A DNA stretch of 64,000 nt, from the NCBI GenBank assembly GCA_049890275.1, contig JBMHBT010000017.1, positions 62,001 to 126,000 of the forward strand, read 5' to 3'. This stretch comes from UBA7374 sp049890275. Its GTDB lineage: Bacteria; Verrucomicrobiota; Verrucomicrobiia; Opitutales; Coraliomargaritaceae. The notes under the pieces were generated by a model, which was not told where the DNA came from, made no database searches, and worked only from the letters and a program-made list of their open reading frames with translations. This document shows positions 51,500 through 59,713 of the stretch, piece by piece (the stretch's first letter is position 1; every line of letters starts with the position of its first letter). The translations under genes and the position numbers were made by a program.

Positions 51500-53812
51500 C
51501 TACCGTGTCTGCATCTTGGGATCGACACAATCACGGAGGACATCGCCAAAGACGTTGTAAGCGATGACCGTTGTAAAAATAGCAAATCCCGGAGCCAGCA
51601 TCCACCAGAAGTTCATAAAGAAAACGATCATATTACCCTGCGACTGTTTCAACATCAGCCCCCAGGAAGCAGATGGTTCAACGATGCCAAGCCCGAGAAA
51701 GGATAGTGCGGCCTCGCCCAGAATATACGCCGGAATTGAAAGCGTAGCCACGACCAGCAAATAACTGGAAACATTCGGAAGAATATGCCGTACAATGATC
51801 TTAAGAGCCGGTTGCCCCATACTTTCCGCCGCCAGAACAAAGGGTCGATTACGGATTGAAAGTGTCATACCGCGGATGATACGGGCCGTTCCCGCCCAAC
51901 CAAAAATTGCCAGAATGACCACAATCACAAGATAGACCTGAACCGGAGACAGCCCCGGATCAATCAGGGCCGAACGCAGAGCCAGCAGCAGATATAAGGT
52001 TGGGATCGACATCAGCAACTCAACCAAGCGCATGGAAACGAAATCAAACGTACCACCAAAATAACCGGAAAGCGCACCGACAAAGAAACCCATCATCAAG
52101 GTAATCGAAACCCCGATCAAACCAATCGAAAGCGAGATGCGGGAACCGTACAGCAAACGACTAAAAATATCACGCCCGGTATCATCCGAGCCGAGCAAAT
52201 AGAACCGTGCGTTCGGGTCGTCACTCTCGATCCCAAAGAGCGTATGCTGGAGCGGCAATATTCCGAGCAGGCGGTACGGCTCCGTCGGCGCAAAGAAACG
52301 CAGCGGTGCGGTTCCGGCCTCCCCTTCTTTCTGCACATAACGAGCAGATCCCGCTTCCATCTTCTCAAAGAGTTTGACCTGTAAGCCACCCTCTTTCCAA
52401 ACCACTCCGGAAGGTGGGTGATAAGGACTCGAGAGGTTCTGCTTACTGGTTGAATAAGGCGCTAAAAAAGGAGCGAAGAGCGCACCGAAGTAAAGCGTAC
52501 AGAGAACGGCGAGCGCGATCACTCCCGATCGACGGCGCAGGATCTGCCCGAGTAAGTTGCGCGCTAAAGTGTAGACACAGTAACCCACCAACGCAACGCA
52601 GCTCAATGCCAGTACTGCAACGAGTAAGCAGCCGAGGTACTTCAAGATTGTACCGATGAGCCCCAACCATCCGGGAGCATATATTTCCAGAAGGATTTCC
52701 AGTAAAAGAATCCCCAACAATACGAACCAAATGCTAAACCCGCCCGAAGAACCACCTACTGAGCTGCGAGAAGGCCCGGCCAGCCGAATCCGCGGATCAC
52801 TCCAACCCAGAAGCAAGTCCGCCAATAAATTACCCAGCACCAACATAACCACACCCATGACCACACCCGCCATGACCACATACTGATCCTCACGCAGCAA
52901 CGCATCGAAAATCAACTGCCCCAACCCGGGGTAGTTCATCACGTTCTCCACCAGCAAAGCACCGGAAAGAAGACTCGAAAAAGCGTAGCCGAAAGAAGTC
53001 AGCAAAGGGTTGATCGCGTTGCGCAGCACATGCTTAAACATCACCACCCGGTCACGCAGTCCCTTCGCACGCGCAGCGGTAACAAACTCCGAGCGCATGT
53101 AATCAATAAAATTGGCCCGCATCACTCGCATCATCCCGGCCACACTACCCAAACCGAGCACGATGGTCGGCAGAATCAAGTGATAGGCATAATCAACATA
53201 CCGAAGTGCCGTCGGATAGAACTCGCTCTCCACCGAGGAGCGCCCGCCCTCCGGAAACAAGCCGGTCACCGCCGCGAAATAAACGGCCAGAATGGCGAGA
53301 AAGAATTCGGGGATGGAAAGCGCCGCATAGGCCAGCAAAGCAGAGAGGCGGTCAAAGATGGAGTCCTTGTAAATGGCCGCCAGCACACCCAGCGGAATCG
53401 CAATCATCCAGGCAAAAGTCAGCGAAGTCAGCGAGAGTAGGAAGGTCGCCGGTACCCGTTGCTTCAAAAGACTCAGCACCTCCACCTTGTAGGTCCACGA
53501 CTCACCGAAGTAAGGCCACCCAAGATGCAGCCCGCGCTCTTCCGCACCGACCCAAGGGCCGTACTTTATCGGCGAGACATTGGCCAACCAACGGCCATAG
53601 CGAACGAACCAACGGGTTGGCTCGCCCTGAGCATCGACCAAGCCCAATTGACGTTCCTGTTGCTCGATCAGTTCCGGCGAAATATCCGCGGCCGCACGCG
53701 CCTGCGTCAGAAAATCCCCCGGCGCAAGGTACATCAGGAGAGAGACCAAAAGGCTCACCACTAGCAACAGCGGAACCAGCGAAAAAAGACGACGTAACAG
53801 AAATGCAGACAT
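51500..53812 (-). CDS. Fused peptide ABC transporter permease (OppB-OppC in one chain)
   Basis: A 770-residue protein that joins both permeases of a peptide importer. Residues ~1-345 are OppB/DppB-like: FLLRRLFSLVPLLLVVSLLV at the start and the EAA loop FVTAARAKGLRDRVVMFKHV, ending at LADLLLGWSDPRIRL. A hydrophobic linker of ~100 residues (FSIWFVLLGILLLEILLEIY and LGCLLVAVLALSCVALVGYC) follows, then an OppC/DppC-like half from ~450 with ALFAPFLAPY, GSDDTGRDIFSRLLYGSRIS and the EAA loop FVLAAESMGQPALKIIVRHI. The two halves are normally separate genes. An insertion of ~75 residues (HPPSGVVWKEGGLQVKLFEK) lies between the OppC first helix and its core. Starts 3 bases after the oppA stop. Confidence 0.92.
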   Translation of the reverse strand: MSAFLLRRLFSLVPLLLVVSLLVSLLMYLAPGDFLTQARAAADISPELIEQQERQLGLVDAQGEPTRWFVRYGRWLANVSPIKYGPWVGAEERGLHLGWPYFGESWTYKVEVLSLLKQRVPATFLLSLTSLTFAWMIAIPLGVLAAIYKDSIFDRLSALLAYAALSIPEFFLAILAVYFAAVTGLFPEGGRSSVESEFYPTALRYVDYAYHLILPTIVLGLGSVAGMMRVMRANFIDYMRSEFVTAARAKGLRDRVVMFKHVLRNAINPLLTSFGYAFSSLLSGALLVENVMNYPGLGQLIFDALLREDQYVVMAGVVMGVVMLVLGNLLADLLLGWSDPRIRLAGPSRSSVGGSSGGFSIWFVLLGILLLEILLEIYAPGWLGLIGTILKYLGCLLVAVLALSCVALVGYCVYTLARNLLGQILRRRSGVIALAVLCTLYFGALFAPFLAPYSTSKQNLSSPYHPPSGVVWKEGGLQVKLFEKMEAGSARYVQKEGEAGTAPLRFFAPTEPYRLLGILPLQHTLFGIESDDPNARFYLLGSDDTGRDIFSRLLYGSRISLSIGLIGVSITLMMGFFVGALSGYFGGTFDFVSMRLVELLMSIPTLYLLLALRSALIDPGLSPVQVYLVIVVILAIFGWAGTARIIRGMTLSIRNRPFVLAAESMGQPALKIIVRHILPNVSSYLLVVATLSIPAYILGEAALSFLGLGIVEPSASWGLMLKQSQGNMIVFFMNFWWMLAPGFAIFTTVIAYNVFGDVLRDCVDPKMQTR

Positions 53813-53815
53813 GAA

Positions 53816-55630
53816 TTAGTTGCTCCCCCTTGGTTCGAGCCATAATTCCTCAATATTCCAAAGCGCAGAACCCGCCTTTGGAATAAAAACATTACGCCAT
53901 TTATCTTTGATCCCAACATAAACGTATGGGCTGAACCCGTAGAGCAGCGGTAATTCTTCTGCCAAAATAGACTGTATCTCATGCATATACTGATACCGTT
54001 CTTCCGCATCTAAAGTGCGCTCCTGCAGGCCAATCAATTCGTCGATCCGCGCCTCCCACTTGGTCGCAGGCTCCTTCTGCTCCGGGTACCATTGGTGGTG
54101 CTTCCCACTACTCAGATACAGTGACTTACTTCCGGAAGGATCATAGGCGGCACTAAATGAAGCCCAACCCATGATCGTCATATCATAGTCAAATGTACTA
54201 TCCGTACGTCGCTGCAGAGTGGCAAAATCCGATCGCTGAATTGTTACCTCCATGCCGAGATCCTTCATATTTTCGACCAGCGTGACGCCAACTTTATCAT
54301 AGTAAGGACCCTCAACCAGCAAGAGCTCAAAGCGCACCGCAATTCCCTCGCTGTCATGCAGTTGACCCGATGCATCCTGTACAAAACCGGAGGCACGCAG
54401 CAAGGCACGCGCTCTTTCCGGATCGTAATCATAGCGGGGAAGATCCGGATTATGCCAACGGCCTTGCGCAGGTGGAATGATCGAAGTCAACGGTTCCCCT
54501 TTCCCGAAGAGTAAAGCATCGATCAAGCCCTGTCGATTGAGCCCGCAAAGAATCGCCTGCCGGAAGCGCTTATCCGTAAACCAGCGCAACTTGTGCGGCG
54601 GAACATAGGGATTCCCATCGTCATCCGATCCACGGTTCTGATTGAACCAGAAAAAATTCACCGACGAAGACGGCCCCCGTTCATGAATTTTGAAATCATA
54701 GGTTTCCACCGCCTCTCGCACCCATTCATAATCATCCGCACCGACCCCGGAAGCATCACTCTTACCCGTCGCAAAATGCGCAATCGCGGTGTTTGAATCC
54801 GAAACAAAGCGATAGACAAAATAATCCAGATAGGGCAGCCGCTGCCCTTCGCTGTCGACCTTCCAAAAATGAGCATTGGGTGAAAGAACCAGACGCTCCC
54901 CGGGGCGATACGAGTGGATCACAAATGGTCCGCTGCAAACGATCTCCTCAGGCTTTTCAATCGCAGTCTGTGTCGACCATTGCTTGAGAAAGCTGCCGTC
55001 GTCAAAAGAAGCTTCCAGTTTGTGCTTGGGCAAAATCGGTTGATCAATGTCGAAAATAAACGGCGCATAAATATCCGGCAGATCAAAGCGCACCGTTCGT
55101 GCGTCCAGTTTCTCATAGCGAAGCTTCTCTCCATTGATGTGGAATTGCTGGTAATAACGGGAAGGATAACGCGGTACCACTGCACCGGTTTCCTCGAGCG
55201 TCTCCTCGGCCAGAATACAATCAAAAGTAAACACAACATCATCCGCCGTCAGCGGAGTGCCGTCACTCCAGCACAAGCCCTCTCGCAAGCGAAAGGTATA
55301 ACTCAGGTGATTCGGGCTCACTTCCCAGGACTCCGCAAGAGCCGGCACAAACTGCTCCGAACGCGGGTCGTATTCCACCAAACTCGAGAGCAGACGGGAG
55401 AGCAGCATGCTCGTCGTCAGATTATTCGGCACAAGCGGGTTCAGAGTCGTCGGTTGGGTCGTTTCATTATAAATAAAAATCCCCCCGTACTGACCCGGGT
55501 CTGCCTGCGTCACCGCCGCACCTACCGGGATAGGATACGTACCCCGCACCAACTCCGGAGGCTGACCACAACCGCTGAAGAGTAGATAGCTAGAACAAAC
55601 CACCACCCAAACCCCTCTGGAAACTGACAT
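53816..55630 (-). CDS. Peptide ABC transporter substrate-binding lipoprotein (SBP family 5)
   Basis: Periplasmic, lipid-anchored binding protein of the OppA/DppA type that feeds the fused permease. The signal ends in a lipobox-like LFSGC (Cys21), then ATQPTTLNPL-type sequence (YNETTQPTTLNPLVPNNLTT), LVEYDPRSEQFVPALAESWE, YTFRLREGLCWSDGTPLTAD and VTFTFDCIL-like blocks, all SBP_bac_5 hallmarks. The end of the chain has LPLLYGFSPYVYVGIKDKW. The frame extends to 55750; the ATG at 55630 gives the best signal peptide (604 residues), with an ATG at 55642 as alternative. It is divergent from lexA and is the first gene of the opp operon. Confidence 0.92.
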   Translation of the reverse strand: MSVSRGVWVVVCSSYLLFSGCGQPPELVRGTYPIPVGAAVTQADPGQYGGIFIYNETTQPTTLNPLVPNNLTTSMLLSRLLSSLVEYDPRSEQFVPALAESWEVSPNHLSYTFRLREGLCWSDGTPLTADDVVFTFDCILAEETLEETGAVVPRYPSRYYQQFHINGEKLRYEKLDARTVRFDLPDIYAPFIFDIDQPILPKHKLEASFDDGSFLKQWSTQTAIEKPEEIVCSGPFVIHSYRPGERLVLSPNAHFWKVDSEGQRLPYLDYFVYRFVSDSNTAIAHFATGKSDASGVGADDYEWVREAVETYDFKIHERGPSSSVNFFWFNQNRGSDDDGNPYVPPHKLRWFTDKRFRQAILCGLNRQGLIDALLFGKGEPLTSIIPPAQGRWHNPDLPRYDYDPERARALLRASGFVQDASGQLHDSEGIAVRFELLLVEGPYYDKVGVTLVENMKDLGMEVTIQRSDFATLQRRTDSTFDYDMTIMGWASFSAAYDPSGSKSLYLSSGKHHQWYPEQKEPATKWEARIDELIGLQERTLDAEERYQYMHEIQSILAEELPLLYGFSPYVYVGIKDKWRNVFIPKAGSALWNIEELWLEPRGSN

Positions 55631-55728
55631 GTGAAACCGCATCAACAGTATAGCCAAAATCCCACAAAGCCTTTGTTCAATCCTATACCGCAGCCGGTTA
55701 CAACTTATCGAAAATACCAAACCCGCAC

Positions 55729-55764
55729 TTGACAATGGACACCAGTTCACCTAAACATCTGAAC
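55729..55764 (+). promoter_or_regulatory. lexA promoter with overlapping palindrome
   Basis: TTGACA (55729-55734), a 17-base spacer, then TAAACA (55752-55757) form a -35/-10 pair; the -10 is weak (3 of 6). GTTCA (55745-55749) and TGAAC (55760-55764) make a perfect inverted repeat with 10 bases between, covering the -10 region and ending 3 bases before the lexA ATG at 55768. It is a candidate autoregulatory LexA operator, and transcription would begin at or near the ATG. Confidence 0.55.
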
Positions 55765-55767
55765 ACT

Positions 55768-56409
55768 ATGAAAACGCTCACCACCCGCCAGCAAGAAATA
55801 CTAGATTTTATTGAGCACCACGAATGGCGAAATGGCTTCTGGCCCAGTATTCGTGAAATTCAGGAACGTTTTGATTTCCGCAGTACCAACGCCGTCATGG
55901 GTCACCTCCGTGCTCTCGAGAGAAAAGGCGTACTGGAGCGGATTGCCGGCCAAGCACGAACCTTTCGCATTATCCGCCCCGACGATCCCGAGATCGCCAC
56001 CCTGCCGCAAGACGCGACTGAAGTCGTGGAGATTCCCGTCGTCGGTGCCATCGCAGCCGGCTATCCAGATCGGGTTGAATCCGCGGGAGAAATCGGACGC
56101 CTGCAGGTTGATATTGCCAGCGCAGGTTTCAGCAGCCGGCGGCGCAGCTTCGCCCTGCAGGTTCGTGGAGAGAGCATGGTCGACGCTGAAATCTACGACG
56201 GTGATATGGTCGTGATCGAACCACGCGAACCCAAAGACGGAGATGTGGTCGCTGCACTAATTGACCATGAGACGACTCTCAAGCGCTACATTCACAAGCC
56301 CGGCGAACCACCCTACCTCAAAGCAGAAAATAAATTTTATCCGGAACTGCACCCGGTCAACGAACTCACCATTCAGGGAGTCGCCAAAGCCGTCGTCCGC
56401 AGTCTCTAA
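55768..56409 (+). CDS. lexA: LexA repressor
   Basis: SOS repressor that cleaves itself when RecA is activated. The N-terminal winged helix has SIREIQERFDFRSTNAVMGH (~27-46). The autocleavage site is Ala97-Gly98 in AIAAGYPD, with catalytic Ser136 in RGESMVDAEIYDGD and Lys172 in TTLKRYIH. Length 213. The frame can be extended upstream to a TTG at 55729, but that is the first base of the -35 hexamer; the ATG at 55768 begins at the conserved MKTLTTRQQEIL. No Shine-Dalgarno sequence precedes it, in line with a leaderless mRNA. The 314-residue-frame glycosylase gene two genes on is DNA repair related. Confidence 0.95.
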   Translation: MKTLTTRQQEILDFIEHHEWRNGFWPSIREIQERFDFRSTNAVMGHLRALERKGVLERIAGQARTFRIIRPDDPEIATLPQDATEVVEIPVVGAIAAGYPDRVESAGEIGRLQVDIASAGFSSRRRSFALQVRGESMVDAEIYDGDMVVIEPREPKDGDVVAALIDHETTLKRYIHKPGEPPYLKAENKFYPELHPVNELTIQGVAKAVVRSL

Positions 56410-56470
56410 AGAAAGCTCACCCGTCGCGCAGGATTGACAAGCCAAGCGACTTGTCGAACCTAGCGGTAGA

Positions 56471-56965
56471 ATGCGCGCACTATTATTAGTTTTCCTTTCC
56501 TGCTTACTCGCCGCCTGCGGTACAACAAGCAGCCCGCAGGAAGTCTCGGCAGTAGAAATCCTTGATATCCTGCCAAAGCGCATGACTACCGAACAATTTA
56601 TGCGCATCAAAGAGTACCGCACCGGATCGGAGTACACCGGCAAGCGCCTCATTATCCGGACTGACCCCCTGCAACGCGATGGATTCTATTTCACCTTACT
56701 GCTCGACACAAAACTGCGCCACCTCCCCCAGGGAACAGTCATTGTCGGTGAGTTCTACAGCAAAGCCTCCACTCAGATGCAGACACACACCTTTGTCCTT
56801 CCCGCAGACCGGCCCAATACAAAAGCCGTCTTTCTCGGGCTAACAGGTCAAGCTTGGCCCTTTGCCCATGAAGAAGCGGTTGTTCCCTCCGCTTGGAAAT
56901 TCCAAATCATTGGGCCAGACGGGCAGTTCTTTGGCCAAAAGCAAAGCTACCTCTGGGAGAAGTGA
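56471..56965 (+). CDS. Small lipoprotein of unknown function
   Basis: A 164-residue exported protein: signal MRALLLVFLSCLLAAC with lipobox LAAC (Cys16). The mature part is mixed alpha/beta with RIKEYRTGSEYTGKRLIIRT, GFYFTLLLDTKLRHLPQGTV and a C-terminal beta run ending in FGQKQSYLWEK. I do not recognise a family. It is 61 bases after lexA, and its stop overlaps the GTG start of the DNA glycosylase gene (GTGA), so translation of the two is coupled even though the products act in different compartments. Confidence 0.7.
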   Translation: MRALLLVFLSCLLAACGTTSSPQEVSAVEILDILPKRMTTEQFMRIKEYRTGSEYTGKRLIIRTDPLQRDGFYFTLLLDTKLRHLPQGTVIVGEFYSKASTQMQTHTFVLPADRPNTKAVFLGLTGQAWPFAHEEAVVPSAWKFQIIGPDGQFFGQKQSYLWEK

Positions 56966-57837
56966 GCTTTACTCCCTGGCAAGACTGGCCGGACGCACCC
57001 GACCTTTCCGCGCCCATGCTCTCGGAGATTCTCGATGGCGGGCAGGCCTTTCGATGGCGAAGAATCGAAGACTTCTTTGAAGGTCGCTGGGGGCAACATG
57101 TCGTGCGGCTTCGGCCCGGCAAAAAAACACCCATCCAATTAGCCTTTCCCCATGGAGTGGACCACGATCTTGAGATCCAGGCATTAGCCCAATACCTCGC
57201 ACTCGAAGTCGACTTTCAGGCCATGACCGATGCCCTGCCCTGGCGCAGTGACCCCGTCCTCAAAAATGCCATCCAGCCCTTTCCCGGCATGCGCATTCTC
57301 CGCCAGCCCTTTGCCGAAACCCTCTTCTGCTTCCTCTGTTCCTCCGCCAAACAAATCCCTCACATCAAGGCCATCTGCGAAAACGTTGCCAACAATCTCG
57401 GCTCCCAGCTGCCGGACGGCAGCCATGCCTTACCCGACTGGGAGACGATTGCCGAAGCCGGAGAATCCGCCTTACGCTCCGCCCGTCTCGGCTATCGCGC
57501 ACGTTACATCCATCAATGCGCCTGCTTCCTCTCGGAAAACCCAGACTGGCTGCACCACACAGAACGCCTGCCCACAAACGAAGCCAGAAAACGACTCACA
57601 ACCCTCCCCGGAGTCGGACCCAAAATCGCCGACTGTGTCCTCCTCTTTGGAGCCGGCCGAATGGACGCCTTCCCCGTCGATACCTGGATCGCAAAAATCC
57701 TCTCCCGCGCCTACGGCCTTGACGGCTGGTCCATGCCGCAACTGCAGAACTTTGCCCGTGTTCATTTCGGGGAACACTCAGGATTTGCCCAGCAGTACCT
57801 CTTTTCCGCCGTTCGGGCAGGCATCATCGCTCAATAA
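56962..57837 (+). CDS. 8-oxoguanine DNA glycosylase, OGG1-like
   Basis: Base-excision repair enzyme that removes 8-oxoguanine opposite cytosine and has beta-lyase activity. The N-terminal OGG domain has ILDGGQAFRWRR (GGQ at 26-28), then the helix-hairpin-helix LPGVGPKIADCVLLFGAGRM with the Schiff-base Lys221, and Asp240 in AFPVDTW, 19 residues on, as in human OGG1 (Lys249/Asp268). The reading frame extends to 56893, but the GTG at 56962 is preferred: it overlaps the previous TGA, follows a GGAG (56955-56958), and gives 291 residues. Its 3' end overlaps the convergent psd by 14 bases. It is unlike AlkA or MutY. Confidence 0.93.
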   Translation: MSFTPWQDWPDAPDLSAPMLSEILDGGQAFRWRRIEDFFEGRWGQHVVRLRPGKKTPIQLAFPHGVDHDLEIQALAQYLALEVDFQAMTDALPWRSDPVLKNAIQPFPGMRILRQPFAETLFCFLCSSAKQIPHIKAICENVANNLGSQLPDGSHALPDWETIAEAGESALRSARLGYRARYIHQCACFLSENPDWLHHTERLPTNEARKRLTTLPGVGPKIADCVLLFGAGRMDAFPVDTWIAKILSRAYGLDGWSMPQLQNFARVHFGEHSGFAQQYLFSAVRAGIIAQ

Positions 57838-58735
57838 TCCCGCAACGCTCCCCCATCCGGGCATACATCTCGATCCCCCTCTTCGAATAATCGACAAGAT
57901 CCGGATCAAATCGAATCGCACCCTTCTCAAAGAGAGTTGCCACACAGGAACCACCAAAAGCAAAAAAGCCCTTTTCGTCCCCCTTTTCCACCGGGCCAAC
58001 CGCATAGGTTTGCTCGATCCGCCCGACGCAAGTCGCCCCGATTTCCAAAAACAAAACACGCCCAAATACCGGTGAATCTATCAGTGTACGCTCCCTACGA
58101 TTCTCCCAAAGGATAGACAAACGACGCCGCAAAGCCAAAGGACTCACCGAACGCAAATACCCAGGCAGCAGGACCGATTCCCCCGCCTTCCCATCCACCG
58201 GAAAATGATAGCGATGATAATCCACCGGGCACAAACGCGAGATCAGTAGGCTTCCCCCGGTAAAGATTCGAGCCAGTTCCGCATCGCCCACCAGTCCCGC
58301 CAAATCAAATGGCTGACCCTTGATTGAAAATCGGTCCTCCGCAGAGACCCCGGAAAACCCAAGATGTCGACCATCCGCAGGAAAGACAGCAACCCCCCTA
58401 TCCCCGTCGACCGGGCGCGCCCCAGGACGTAGTCGCCGATAAAAAAACGCATTAAAATGAGCGTAGCCGGATTCCGGACACTCGAAGTCATCCATCTCAA
58501 CTTCATATTTTTCGATAAAAGGAGCAATCTTACTGCGGCTACTGGATCGATTCATCAGCCAACCATAAAACTGTGAAAAGACACTCCGTTGAATGGCCAG
58601 CAGAAGAGTCAAACGACCGAGCAGACTGCCATACGCCCAACGCAGAAACGCTTCACCGTAAACGACCTCCGTCTCCATCTCTCCACTCGCCCGATTGTAG
58701 ACGCGAATGGGGGCATCTGGATTTGAATCATCCAT
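57824..58735 (-). CDS. psd: Phosphatidylserine decarboxylase
   Basis: Makes phosphatidylethanolamine from phosphatidylserine; matures by self-cleavage to form a pyruvoyl group. The chain has YAHFNAFFYRRLRPGARPV at ~95, PADGRHLGFSG, the H-ligand block PVDYHRYHFPVDG and the cleavage motif FGGSCVATLF (Gly-Ser, ~260; the usual LGST is GGS). Its 303 residues fit the bacterial Psd group. The start overlaps the stop of the upstream FluC gene by 8 bases, so it is coupled to the fluoride channels. Phosphatidylserine synthase is not in the window; CdsA at 10 kb supplies the common precursor. Confidence 0.93.
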   Translation of the reverse strand: MDDSNPDAPIRVYNRASGEMETEVVYGEAFLRWAYGSLLGRLTLLLAIQRSVFSQFYGWLMNRSSSRSKIAPFIEKYEVEMDDFECPESGYAHFNAFFYRRLRPGARPVDGDRGVAVFPADGRHLGFSGVSAEDRFSIKGQPFDLAGLVGDAELARIFTGGSLLISRLCPVDYHRYHFPVDGKAGESVLLPGYLRSVSPLALRRRLSILWENRRERTLIDSPVFGRVLFLEIGATCVGRIEQTYAVGPVEKGDEKGFFAFGGSCVATLFEKGAIRFDPDLVDYSKRGIEMYARMGERCGIIER

Positions 58736-59153
58736 TCACTCCCTCACTCGACTCGACTGCCCTCGCACGACTCGTCATTGAATAGGAAAGACCGGCCCAG
58801 ACAGCGAAGAGACCCAACCCGATACTCGCAGCAGCGTAGAGACCCGCAAACGGTCCGCGCCCCTCCAGAGTCATCCACAACACTTCGCTGCTCAACGCAG
58901 AAAAGGTAGTAAACCCGCCACACACGCCGGTAATCCAAAAATGCCAACGACCGGATACCGCAGGCACTCCCTCCTTTGCAACCCAGCGCCCGGCCAACAA
59001 GCCAACCAGCAAACAACCGAGAAGATTGACCAGTAGAGTAGCAACCGGGAAAGCGACACCCCGACCCGAGACAAAAACTTGCCCCAAACTAAAGCGTAAA
59101 ACAGCACCCAGCCCACTGCCCACTGCCACCAGAGAGAATGCCCGCACACTCAT
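58728..59153 (-). CDS. crcB: Fluoride channel FluC/CrcB, second of a tandem pair
   Basis: Small four-helix membrane protein of 141 residues that exports fluoride as part of a dual-topology dimer. Seen: GSGLGAVLRFSLGQ, FPVATLLVNLLGCLLVGLLA with the conserved Asn, and GVCGGFTTFSALSSE. The frame is open to 59246, which overlaps the first FluC gene; the ATG at 59153 is chosen because it overlaps the previous stop by 4 bases and begins at SVRAFSLVAVGSGLG. Together with the adjacent paralogue it is likely to form a heterodimer as in Gram-positive bacteria, rather than a homodimer. Confidence 0.93.
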   Translation of the reverse strand: MSVRAFSLVAVGSGLGAVLRFSLGQVFVSGRGVAFPVATLLVNLLGCLLVGLLAGRWVAKEGVPAVSGRWHFWITGVCGGFTTFSALSSEVLWMTLEGRGPFAGLYAAASIGLGLFAVWAGLSYSMTSRARAVESSEGVNG

Positions 59154-59527
59154 GTTAATAGCCTCTCTCCCCAGGCAGACCCCAACCAAACCAAGACCAT
59201 GCAAAGCGGAAGGCTGACCGCCAGTTGCACCCCAAAGCGTCCCCACTGTTGCTTCGAAACCAACTCAAGCCCCTCCAAACTAAAGGTAGAAAAAGTTGTC
59301 AACCCGCCGCAAAAGCCCACCGCCACAAAAGCAGAACCGGCCCAATCACCGACAGAGCCAGAGAGACCCACCCCCAAGCAGACACCCAGAAGAAAGCTCC
59401 CCATCGCATTGACCAGCAGCGTCGCCCACGGAAATCCCGCCGGACAACAGGCAGTTAAACCAAATGAGAATAAGTAACGGCAGGCACCGCCAAGTGCGCC
59501 ACCGATCGCTGCCAGTAAAAAAGACAT
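59150..59527 (-). CDS. crcB: Fluoride channel FluC/CrcB, first of a tandem pair
   Basis: 125-residue paralogue: MSFLLAAIGGALGGACRYLF at the N-terminus, FPWATLLVNAMGSFLLGV and GFCGGLTTFSTFSLE. The extended frame to 59674 adds 49 residues of no family likeness; the ATG at 59527 is taken. It overlaps the next FluC gene by 4 bases (ATGA). Upstream (59528-59713) is the divergent region with the DUF1549 gene; I looked for a crcB-motif fluoride riboswitch and did not find its conserved blocks. Confidence 0.92.
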   Translation of the reverse strand: MSFLLAAIGGALGGACRYLFSFGLTACCPAGFPWATLLVNAMGSFLLGVCLGVGLSGSVGDWAGSAFVAVGFCGGLTTFSTFSLEGLELVSKQQWGRFGVQLAVSLPLCMVLVWLGSAWGERLLT

Positions 59528-59713
59528 ATCACTGATCAAGTCGAAAAGATACGAAACTGTAAAGCGCGCACCCAATAAACCATAATCACAAACACAAATG
59601 CAACTTTCCCCCGTTCTCAACGTATTAAGAGAGGAACAACTGCCATTGACGAAACGAATACAAATCCATAACATGAACTTATTGTTATCCTCTTTAAACT
59701 ATCGAATCGTATC

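Noticed and set aside
53206..53814. 202-codon plus-strand frame over the fused permease gene
   Set aside because: Antisense shadow; proline/arginine/serine-rich composition reflects the codons of the membrane protein on the other strand.
59528..59713. Possible fluoride riboswitch upstream of the FluC pair
   Set aside because: Conserved crcB-motif blocks were not found on the minus strand by eye; a covariance search would be decisive.
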